Source: an uncultured bacterium
GTDB lineage: Bacteria; Eisenbacteria; RBG-16-71-46; CAIMUX01
Assembly: GCA_946886185.1 (NCBI GenBank)
Contig: CAMPIC010000067.1
Location: forward strand, 1 to 9,666
Direction: 5' to 3'
DNA length: 9,666 nucleotides
The position numbers and the translations under genes are program-made. The notes under the pieces are model-generated. The model saw only the letters and a program-made list of their open reading frames with translations. It was not told the DNA's origin and did no database searches. Positions 1 through 5,534 of the stretch are shown in pieces; the stretch's first letter is position 1; every line of letters begins with the position of its first letter.

Positions 1-54
1 GATCGTCCCCACGTTCACGTGGGGTTTCGTCCTCTCGAACTTCTCCTTGCTCAT
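1..54 (-). CDS. tuf: Elongation factor Tu, N-terminal fragment (runs off window)
   Basis: Only the first 18 codons are present, reading MSKEKFERTKPHVNVGTI, the canonical EF-Tu N-terminus that leads into the first GTP-binding loop (the loop itself lies outside the window). EF-Tu is the GTPase that delivers aminoacyl-tRNA to the ribosomal A site. It lies 78 bp downstream of tRNA-Thr(GGU) on the same strand, as tufB does in E. coli, so it is probably co-transcribed with the four tRNAs from the promoter at 717-745. Two Shine-Dalgarno-like stretches precede the ATG: GAGGAG only 2 nt away (57-62) and AGGAGG 12 nt away (67-72). Neither has ideal spacing. The rest of the gene cannot be judged. Confidence 0.96.
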   Translation of the reverse strand, partial: MSKEKFERTKPHVNVGTI

Positions 55-132
55 GACTCCTCGCGCCCTCCTGAGAGCTGCGGTACCGGCCTCGGTGGCG
101 GTCCGTCTTCTCTTACCTCACCAAACGAAGAA

Positions 133-208
133 TGGAGCCCACGACCAGAATTGAACTGGTGACCTTCTGCTTACCATGCAGATGCTCTACCGACTGAGCT
201 ACGTGGGC
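133..208 (-). tRNA. tRNA-Thr (anticodon GGU)
   Basis: A 76-nt cloverleaf with acceptor stem GCCCACG paired to CGTGGGC, D stem GCTC/GAGC, and anticodon stem TCTGC/GCAGA enclosing the loop ATGGTAA. The anticodon GGU reads ACC and ACU. The 3' CCA is encoded, after discriminator U. It is the last tRNA before tuf, equivalent to E. coli thrT. Confidence 0.97.
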
Positions 209-219
209 CCTTCGATAGT

Positions 220-295
<76 letters not shown>

Positions 296-328
296 TCAAC
301 GCCGGAAGCGATCCGCTCTCTGACAACT

Positions 329-414
329 TGGTGGCGAGGGAAGGATTCGAACCTTCGAAGGCATCCGCCGACAGATTTACAGTCTGTTCCCTTTGGCCGC
401 TCGGGAACCTCGCC
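329..414 (-). tRNA. tRNA-Tyr (anticodon GUA)
   Basis: An 86-nt class II tRNA with acceptor GGCGAGG/CCTCGCC, anticodon stem ACAGA/TCTGT and loop CTGTAAA giving anticodon GUA. The long variable arm expected of bacterial tRNA-Tyr lies between the anticodon and T stems. CCA is encoded. It is the second tRNA of the operon, equivalent to E. coli tyrU. Confidence 0.97.
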
Positions 415-468
415 AGGCAAACTTCCCTCTTTCCCGATGGCGCCGCGCTCGAGCGGCTCTGTTCGACG

Positions 469-541
469 AGCTGGCGAAGGGATTCGAACCCCCGACCTGC
501 TGATTACAAATCAGCTGCTCTACCAACTGAGCTACGCCAGC
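469..541 (-). tRNA. tRNA-Thr (anticodon UGU), CCA not encoded
   Basis: A 73-nt cloverleaf: acceptor GCTGGCG/CGCCAGC, D stem GCTC/GAGC, anticodon stem GCTGA/TCAGC with loop TTTGTAA, so anticodon UGU (reads ACA and ACG). After discriminator U the DNA reads CGT instead of CCA, so the 3' CCA must be added after transcription, unlike the other three tRNAs here. The T stem has two G-U pairs at its base. First tRNA of the operon, equivalent to E. coli thrU. Confidence 0.96.
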
Positions 542-598
542 AGAAACGCTCGCGCCCCGTCCTCCTCACGAAACTCGGGCAAGCGATCGCCGGGCTCG

Positions 599-637
599 AA
601 AAAGGTCAGAAGAAAAGCACAGGGCTGCCAAGCCCTG
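599..637 (-). terminator. Hairpin with T-rich tract in the tRNA-tuf leader: attenuator, terminator or boxB/boxA-like element
   Basis: On the minus strand a perfect 7-bp stem CAGGGCT/AGCCCTG with loop TGGC (620-637) is followed by TGCTTTTCTTCT and then a run of five T (599-603). The shape fits an intrinsic terminator, but it lies between the promoter and the first tRNA. The T-rich stretch also partly resembles the boxA antitermination site of stable-RNA leaders (7 of 12 positions against TGCTCTTTAACA, by eye), with the hairpin in the boxB position. The structure is visible; its role is inference. Confidence 0.5.
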
Positions 638-716
638 CACCTCGCTAAGAATCCACTGGTGATGGCCAACGCCGTTCCAATGGGACTTGATGTGCCCGCC
701 GCCGCCAAAAGGCAAG

Positions 717-745
717 ATGTTATGGATGAGCGTTCCGCGTGTCAA
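717..745 (-). promoter_or_regulatory. Sigma70-type promoter of the tRNA-tuf operon
   Basis: On the minus strand a perfect -35 box TTGACA (740-745) and a -10 box TAACAT (717-722, 4 of 6) are separated by exactly 17 bp. An A-rich stretch with AGAAAAC lies just upstream of the -35 box and could act as an UP element. Transcription would start near 710, giving a leader of about 170 nt before tRNA-Thr(UGU). This is the best promoter in the window and fits a stable-RNA operon. Confidence 0.75.
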
Positions 746-921
746 CACGTTTTCTGGCTCTTTCCTTGCGCGGCGCCGAGCATCCGATTCCGGCCGTGGG
801 GCTTGCGGGGACATGGGCAAAACCCGGCCAAGGCGGCCTGGTTCCCGGCCTCCTCATCGAACCGACGGCAGTTCCCGAGCTGCGGCGTCCCCCATTCGAG
901 CCATCGGCGGCGGGTTCCTGC
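746..921. other. Intergenic region between the DUF2332 gene and the tRNA promoter
   Basis: Together with the promoter and leader this makes a 380-bp stretch without a protein gene (542-921). In the 176 bp upstream of the promoter I see no convincing ORF. A weak minus-strand hairpin (CCAGG/CTTGG with one G-U pair) near 825-841, followed shortly by TTTT, might end the DUF2332 transcript, but it is not a confident terminator. Confidence 0.4.
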
Positions 922-2073
922 CTACGGCCTCCACTCCAGCCAGCGGCCGTGTTGGTGGCAATCGGCAAGCAATTCGGAGCGCTCCTCGCCGGCGTCGAAC
1001 GTGGTGAGATGAAGCTTGGGGCCGGAGTCGTTGCCGAGCCACTCGAGGGAGACACAGACCAGATCCCGGGTCCGGCCGAGCGCCTTGATGGATCGCGCGA
1101 ACTCCTCTCGTACCAAGGATTTCCATTGATAGATGGCGTGGCTGTGGAAGATGCACGGCACCATCGTCGGGGGCGTCCGCTCCGCCACCTCCGGTACGAT
1201 CGCTCGCCCATCTCCCTCGATCATGCGCGGCGGGCGGCTCCTCGCCACCTCGACGGCTGCCCGGAATCGATCCAGCCGCTCGACCTGATCGGGCCAGATC
1301 AGCGCTTCGCTCCATCGCAGCGCGTCGGCATCGTCCAGCCGGATGACCACGAGATCGACTCCGGTGCGATCCGCGATCGGGGGCACCCGCGGCGGCACCC
1401 AGTCCGAATCGCGGCCCAGGACGTTCCGGACCTCCGCACGCAAGCTCACCGGGGAGTCGGGGTCTCCGCAGAGATGCACCGACAGCTCGCCGGTGGCCGA
1501 CGCCGCGGCCGGATTTTTGATCGGCACGTCGGGGTCCCCGCAGAAATGCACCGTCGGCTCGCCGGCGGGAGGTGCGAGCTCGTATTCGAAGCGGTAGAGG
1601 TCGAGATTGAGATGCAGCCCCGCGCTCGCGCCCAACTCGATCAGGTGCAGGGGGCGCTCTCCCAGGAGCCGGCTCGCGCGAGCGAATGCGGGGAGCAGGA
1701 GCGCGCTACGTCCGACCTCGTTGGTCTGGACGCGCCGGGTCGCGATCAGCTCCGACAAACGCTCCTCTCTCTCCCGGCAGAAATCGAGGAAGTGGGGAAA
1801 GACCGACCCAGGAGGCTCCTCGCCGCCGAGCGAACGATAGAAACGGCGGAGCGGATGAGCCGCCCCCGCGAGCAGCTCATTGTGGACAGCCGCGAAGAGG
1901 AGGTTCACGGAAGGCTGACCGGGCGTGCGGTGCGCGGCCAGGTCGAGGAGAAACGCGGACTCCGCCGCTCGAGTGGACAATTCCGCGTAGAGCGGACACT
2001 CAGAGGAGGTGAGCGCGGCGAAGAATCGGAACTCGTATGCGAGCGGGTGCTCGGCCGAGCTCGAGCTCGTCAT
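922..2073 (-). CDS. DUF2332 family protein, function unknown
   Basis: A 383-residue protein that I recognise as DUF2332, a bacterial family with no assigned function. Family-type blocks are NLLFAAVHNELL (57-68), HPLRRFYRSL (73-82), the strongly typical TRRVQTNEVGRSALLLPA (112-129), LIELGASAGLHLNLDLYRF (144-162), WPDQVERLDRFRAAVEVA (260-277) and the C-terminal HGRWLEW (375-381). The ELGASAG block looks like the glycine-rich first motif of SAM-dependent methyltransferases; that is a resemblance, not proof of activity. No signal peptide or membrane segment is seen, so it is probably cytoplasmic. The ATG is supported by AGGAGG 7 nt upstream. Residues 171-185 and 195-209 are near-duplicates, encoded by a 72-bp-period tandem repeat. 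It lies 129 bp downstream of cysS and may be transcribed separately or by read-through. Confidence 0.88.
   Translation of the reverse strand: MTSSSSAEHPLAYEFRFFAALTSSECPLYAELSTRAAESAFLLDLAAHRTPGQPSVNLLFAAVHNELLAGAAHPLRRFYRSLGGEEPPGSVFPHFLDFCREREERLSELIATRRVQTNEVGRSALLLPAFARASRLLGERPLHLIELGASAGLHLNLDLYRFEYELAPPAGEPTVHFCGDPDVPIKNPAAASATGELSVHLCGDPDSPVSLRAEVRNVLGRDSDWVPPRVPPIADRTGVDLVVIRLDDADALRWSEALIWPDQVERLDRFRAAVEVARSRPPRMIEGDGRAIVPEVAERTPPTMVPCIFHSHAIYQWKSLVREEFARSIKALGRTRDLVCVSLEWLGNDSGPKLHLTTFDAGEERSELLADCHQHGRWLEWRP
1447..1563 (-). repeat. Diverged tandem duplication (72-bp period) inside the DUF2332 gene
   Basis: Two copies at 1519-1563 and 1447-1491 encode GEPTVHFCGDPDVPI and GELSVHLCGDPDSPV. 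The period is 72 bp (24 codons), so the frame is kept. Most core positions are identical, with several substitutions between copies, so the event is not brand new. Each copy carries H-x-C-G-D-P-D. Confidence 0.8.
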
Positions 2074-2145
2074 CGGTCCCCCTCCTCGCGGCCAGCGCCA
2101 GTCCCCTCCGACGGTGCCGCCTACTTGATGCAGCCTCCGTCTCTT

Positions 2146-2173
2146 CCGCGAGCAGAGAGCCGCGAGCAGAGAG
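2146..2173. repeat. Perfect 14-bp tandem duplication between cysS and the DUF2332 gene
   Basis: CCGCGAGCAGAGAG occurs twice back to back (2146-2159 and 2160-2173), starting 72 bp upstream of the DUF2332 ATG and about 30 bp after the cysS stop. No T-run follows on the minus strand, so it is not a terminator. Identical adjacent copies suggest slippage, possibly a variable site between strains. Confidence 0.75.
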
Positions 2174-2202
2174 CCGTGCGCACAGCGCCGCGAGGACCGC
2201 GT

Positions 2203-3630
2203 CTACTTCTTGCGGAGGATGCTCCGGCCCGCCTTGTCCTCCACCAGCCACCCGCGAGATGCGATCTCGTCGCGGAGCTCATCGGCGCGCGCCCAGTTCT
2301 TCTGCTGCCGCGCGAGCAGGCGCTCGTCGGCGAGCTTCTGGATCTCTGCCGGAATCTCCTCCGTCTTCGCTTCCCGGAGATTGAGCCCGAGGATGTCTCC
2401 GAGATGAAAGAACCACCGCATCGCCTCGCCGACGCGCGACTCCTTCGCGCCCGACGACGGTTCGGCGAGGATGCGATTGATGAGGCGGGAGAGCTCGAAG
2501 AGGTGCCCTTGCGCCTTGGCCGCGTTGAAATCGTCCTGCAGCGCCTCGAGGAACAGGCCCGCGATCGCACGCACGTCGGGGTCAGCCACTTCTTCCAGAG
2601 GGAGCGGCCGGCGCAGCTCCTCCTGGCTCGGAAGGGTGGAGTACACCTCGCGCAGCGAGTCCGCGGTGGCGCGCAGCCGCCCGAAGGCGATCCCCGCTTC
2701 CCCGAGCCGCTCCTCGCTGAACTCGATCGGGCTGCGATAGTGCGTGGAGAGCAGATAGAAGCGGATCACGTCGGGATCCAGGTGGCCGAGGATGTCCTCG
2801 ATCAGGAAGAAGTGCTTGGTCGACTTCGACATCTTCTCGCCGCCGAGCGTGACCAATCCGTTGTGCACCCAGTTGCGCACGAACTCCTGCCCCGTGGCCG
2901 CCTCGGACTGCGCGATCTCGTTCTCATGATGGGGGAACACCAGGTCCACGCCGCCGCCGTGAAAGTCGAAGGTCTTGCCGAGGTACTTCATGGCCATGGC
3001 GGAGCACTCGATGTGCCATCCCGGCCGGCCGCGCCCCCAGGCGCTGTCCCAGTACGGCTCGCCTTCCTTCGCCGCTTTCCAGAGCGCGAAGTCGAGCGGG
3101 CTCTCCTTGTGCTCGCCCGGCTCGATGCGCGCGCCGGAGCGGAGATCCTCGATCCGGCGGCGGGAGAGTTTCCCGTATTCGGCGAACTTGGCGACGCGGA
3201 AGTAGACGTCTCCACCGGAGGCGTAGGCCGCATCCTTTTGAATGAGGGTGGCGATGAGATCCACGATCTCGGGGATGTGCTGCGTGGCGCGCGGATAGTG
3301 GGTGGCTTCCAGGAGGCCGAGCTTGCGCACCGCGGTCAGGTACGCGTCCATGTTGCGCTGCGCGATCTCGGAGTAATCGCGCCCCTCCTGACGGCCACGC
3401 TCGATGATCCGATCGTCGATATCTGTGAAATTGTTCAAGTAAGTGACGTCGTACCCGAAATAGATCAACGTCCGGCGGATCAGATCCCCCGCGAGCGCTG
3501 CGCGCATGTGGCCGACATGGGGTTTGTCCTGGACCGTCACGCCGCAAACATACATGCCCGCCTTGCCCGGATGGACCGGATCGAACGCGCGCCTCTGCCC
3601 CGAAAGCGTGTCCTGAACCTTGATGCTCAT
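2203..3630 (-). CDS. cysS: Cysteine--tRNA ligase
   Basis: A 475-residue class I aminoacyl-tRNA synthetase that charges tRNA-Cys with cysteine in the cytoplasm; the length is close to the usual 460-480. The Rossmann-fold signature is PHVGH (37-41, the HIGH motif with V for I), and the second signature is KMSKS (266-270). The four zinc ligands that select cysteine fall at the E. coli-like positions: C29 in YVCGVTV, C209 in WHIECSAM, and H234 and E238 in FPHHENE. The segment DFHGGGVDL (222-230) is also typical. An anticodon-binding helical region fills the C-terminus. The ATG overlaps the ddl stop as ATGA (3627-3630), so translation is probably coupled to ddl. The gene ends in TAG. Nothing is missing; this should be a functional enzyme. 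Confidence 0.98.
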   Translation of the reverse strand: MSIKVQDTLSGQRRAFDPVHPGKAGMYVCGVTVQDKPHVGHMRAALAGDLIRRTLIYFGYDVTYLNNFTDIDDRIIERGRQEGRDYSEIAQRNMDAYLTAVRKLGLLEATHYPRATQHIPEIVDLIATLIQKDAAYASGGDVYFRVAKFAEYGKLSRRRIEDLRSGARIEPGEHKESPLDFALWKAAKEGEPYWDSAWGRGRPGWHIECSAMAMKYLGKTFDFHGGGVDLVFPHHENEIAQSEAATGQEFVRNWVHNGLVTLGGEKMSKSTKHFFLIEDILGHLDPDVIRFYLLSTHYRSPIEFSEERLGEAGIAFGRLRATADSLREVYSTLPSQEELRRPLPLEEVADPDVRAIAGLFLEALQDDFNAAKAQGHLFELSRLINRILAEPSSGAKESRVGEAMRWFFHLGDILGLNLREAKTEEIPAEIQKLADERLLARQQKNWARADELRDEIASRGWLVEDKAGRSILRKK

Positions 3631-4796
3631 CGTCCTTCCCCACCTCCGCCGCCGTGGCGCGCGATTGCAATACGACTCAACGTCTCGAGCAGCTCATCGA
3701 ACTCGATTCCGACGGTGCGCGAAGCCATCGGAACCAGGCTCGTGCCGGTCATTCCCGGGAGAGTATTGATCTCGAGACAGTACGGTTCGTCCGCGCCGGT
3801 GAGCCGGAAATCGATCCGCGCCAGATCGCGGCAGCCCAGCTCTCGGAACGCGATGAGCGCCAGTTCCTGCAGTCGCGCCGCGGTCGGTTCCGCGAGAAGC
3901 GCGGGAACGTGATAATCCGTCTCGCCTTTCGTATACTTATGCTCGAAATCGTAAAATCCCGACTTCGGAACGATTTCGACGACGGGGAGCGCTTCGCCCG
4001 CCACGACCGCGACGGTGATCTCTCGACCCGGGATGTACTCTTCCACGAGCAGACCGCGGGTCGGATGGGCGTAGGGCGCCCCGTTTCTCCAGGCGGTTTC
4101 CCATTCCGAAGGATCCTTCACGATGGTGAGTCCGACCGTCGACCCTTCGAGGAGCGGTTTGACCACGACCGGATATCCGCCGACCTTTTTCATCCAAGCC
4201 TCGCTCGGCCGGGCTTCGCCGCACCGCCGCGCACTCCCGCCGTTCGACTGCGGATTCCAGAGCCAGTCGCGCGCCACCGGTACGCCCGCGAAGTGGAGCG
4301 CGCGCTTGGTGAACTCCTTGTCGAGCGTGACGGCGGAAGAGATCGGGTCGGAGCCGACGTAGGGAAGCCCGAGCAATTCGAGCATCGCCGGGACCGCGCC
4401 CCCTTCGCCCACGCCTCCATGGAGGACGCTGAGGACGACGTCGAACTCGGTCGGATCGATCTCGGCGAGCGAGGGAACGATGCGCCGGGTGCGCGCGATC
4501 GCCTCCTCGGCGGAGACTCCTTCCTCGCGGACCAGTCCCTGACCGCTCGTGCTCAGACCGAGCCGGCTCTCCGCCTCGCTTCGATCTTCTGCAGCGCGCT
4601 CGAAGCGGGTCCCGGTCGCAGGGTCGAGCACCGTGACTCCATGGCCGCGATGGAGCAGAGCCTCCGAAACGGCGAGCCCGGACGCGATCGAGACGGGACG
4701 CTCGGCGGCATTGCCTCCGAGCAGGACACAGACGCGAAGCCTCTTCGGACCGCTCCCGGCCCGCGCGCGAATCCGTTCGCCGATGGTCGTGGACAT
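3627..4796 (-). CDS. ddl: D-alanine--D-alanine ligase
   Basis: An ATP-grasp ligase (389 residues from the chosen ATG) that joins two D-alanines for the peptidoglycan pentapeptide. The N-terminal domain has LLGG..AERPVS with the catalytic Glu at 32, and LHGG at 125-128. The ATP-grasp domain has K160 (LDKEF), K213 and S219 (VVVKP..EGSTVG), Y288 (FYDFEHKY), R327 and D329 (ARIDF), and E342 and N344 (LEINTLPGMT), matching the ATP, Mg and substrate residues of DdlB. It is longer than DdlB (306), with extra segments before the HGG motif (about 60-115) and near 180-205, and it ends in a Gly-rich tail. The usual GEDG reads GEGG. A TTG at 4835 could add 13 residues, but ATG 4796 is preferred: a TATACT box lies 8 nt upstream and no Shine-Dalgarno is seen. 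The stop overlaps cysS. Confidence 0.95.
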   Translation of the reverse strand: MSTTIGERIRARAGSGPKRLRVCVLLGGNAAERPVSIASGLAVSEALLHRGHGVTVLDPATGTRFERAAEDRSEAESRLGLSTSGQGLVREEGVSAEEAIARTRRIVPSLAEIDPTEFDVVLSVLHGGVGEGGAVPAMLELLGLPYVGSDPISSAVTLDKEFTKRALHFAGVPVARDWLWNPQSNGGSARRCGEARPSEAWMKKVGGYPVVVKPLLEGSTVGLTIVKDPSEWETAWRNGAPYAHPTRGLLVEEYIPGREITVAVVAGEALPVVEIVPKSGFYDFEHKYTKGETDYHVPALLAEPTAARLQELALIAFRELGCRDLARIDFRLTGADEPYCLEINTLPGMTGTSLVPMASRTVGIEFDELLETLSRIAIARHGGGGGEGR

Positions 4797-4804
4797 AGGG
4801 GGCG

Positions 4805-4835
4805 AGTATACGCTGTCGAGCGCGGCAAACGGCAA
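4805..4835 (-). promoter_or_regulatory. Possible promoter directly before ddl (leaderless start)
   Basis: On the minus strand TATACT (4805-4810, 5 of 6 to the -10 consensus) has TTGCCG (4830-4835, 4 of 6) upstream with a long 19-bp spacer. A start site about 7 nt past the -10 would fall at or next to the ddl ATG (4796). The -10 is good, the -35 and spacing are weak. Confidence 0.4.
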
Positions 4836-4851
4836 GCTCGCTTTGGATGCG

Positions 4852-5265
4852 TCAATCGTCCGACTTCCACTCCCCGTTTTCGCGCACGAAGGCGGACCAG
4901 CGGGTCCCTTCCTCTTCCGCGGCGTAGATCGCGATGGCCTGGCCTCCGCGCACGACCACGCGCTCGATCGTTTCGATCGCGGCCGCCTGCTCCTCCGCGA
5001 ACCCCTGCACCATGGCGATGAGCTCTTCCTGGCTCATCTCCGGCATCGCCAGATACGTGTCCATGCGCAGATTGGCCCGCGTGGAGCCGAGCTCGCGCAA
5101 CACCGCGAGATCCCCTTCGCGCATCGCGATCACGCGCTTCCGGAGCAGATCAACGAAAGGACTCCGCCGCGCCTCTTCTCCCCGCAGATCTTGCGTGATC
5201 TCCGGCTCGTGGAAGAGCGGCGCCTGCATCTCGAGCTCGAACGATGTCGAAGGGATGCTTCCCAT
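4852..5265 (-). CDS. Hypothetical protein, C-terminal part of a broken secreted-protein gene
   Basis: A 137-residue reading frame with the strong GC-ending codon pattern of its neighbours, so it looks translated. I recognise no named domain. It is rich in Glu, with a helical run LRKRVIAMREGDLAVLRELG and then QEELIAMVQGFAEEQAAAIE, followed by a strand-like tail IYAAEEEGTRWSAFVRE ending in GEWKSDD. Such W..FV.E.G.WK endings occur in NTF2-like and similar small domains, which is only a hint. The ATG used here (5263-5265) has GGGAG 6 nt upstream, so independent translation is possible. More likely this is the 3' part of the gene starting at 5534, displaced by one missing base near 5270-5300, because the 5' part supplies a signal peptide but then degenerates. 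It ends 55 bp before ddl. Confidence 0.6.
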   Translation of the reverse strand: MGSIPSTSFELEMQAPLFHEPEITQDLRGEEARRSPFVDLLRKRVIAMREGDLAVLRELGSTRANLRMDTYLAMPEMSQEELIAMVQGFAEEQAAAIETIERVVVRGGQAIAIYAAEEEGTRWSAFVRENGEWKSDD

Positions 5266-5534
5266 CGCGTGCTCCCATTCGTCGCGATGGCGGAGCGCGC
5301 CGGAATCTCCAGCTCGTTCACGCGCAGCGTCCCCGTCGCCTTCCCGGGATCGATCGCGTGCGCGTGCGGCGCGGCGACGAACACAACGAGCAACCACAGG
5401 GCCGCCGCAATCCGGGACCGGTGCGTGATGGTCGCGCCACCTCGCCGCCGCCAGCCACGTCGCGCCGCCGCCTTCCTGCAGCGCGGAGTCATGCTCCAGC
5501 CGCGTCGCACCGCTTCCCAGCAGCGTTGCGTCAT
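5130..5534 (-). pseudogene. 5' part of a signal-peptide protein gene, frame lost near 5280
   Basis: The ATG at 5532-5534 overlaps the TGA of the phosphatase gene (ATGA), implying coupled translation. The product has an Arg-rich lead (1-40), then a clear signal peptide: positive THRSR, hydrophobic IAAALWLLVVFVAA, and AHA before ID at 60/61. The mature start IDPGKATGTLRVNELEIPARSAIAT (shown here in parts: GTLRVN at 68-73, SAIAT at 81-85) resembles secreted proteins with a GTLTVNGK-type opening. After about residue 85 this frame becomes Ser/Arg-rich shadow sequence and stops at 5130, while the plausible continuation EWEHAMGS lies in the frame offset by one missing base. Either the gene is inactivated, or there is a sequencing or assembly error, or two overlapping genes exist. 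The product would be exported; its function is unknown. Confidence 0.6.
5427..5534 (-). repeat. Imperfect repeats around the start of the secreted-protein gene
   Basis: Three related stretches begin at 5534 (MTQRCWEAV), 5492 (MTPRCRKAAA) and 5429 (ITHRSRIAAA). The first two also share a downstream RGW. The third leads straight into the hydrophobic core of the signal peptide and begins with ATC where the others have ATG, as if an original start had been duplicated upstream. Confidence 0.5.

Noticed and set aside
566..820. An 84-codon minus-strand frame over the tRNA leader
   Set aside because: It crosses the promoter, leader hairpin and T-rich tract. No family is recognised and no ribosome-binding site supports it.
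825..841. Hairpin after the DUF2332 gene as an intrinsic terminator
   Set aside because: The stem is only five pairs with one G-U, and the T-run is short and separated from it.
739..3912. A 1057-codon open frame on the plus strand
   Set aside because: It lies antisense to DUF2332, cysS and part of ddl, all with recognised protein families. Its product is Arg/Glu-rich without domains, as expected for a mirror frame of GC-ending codons.
3654..5021. A 455-codon open frame on the plus strand
   Set aside because: It mirrors ddl and the gene before it; the composition is shadow-type.
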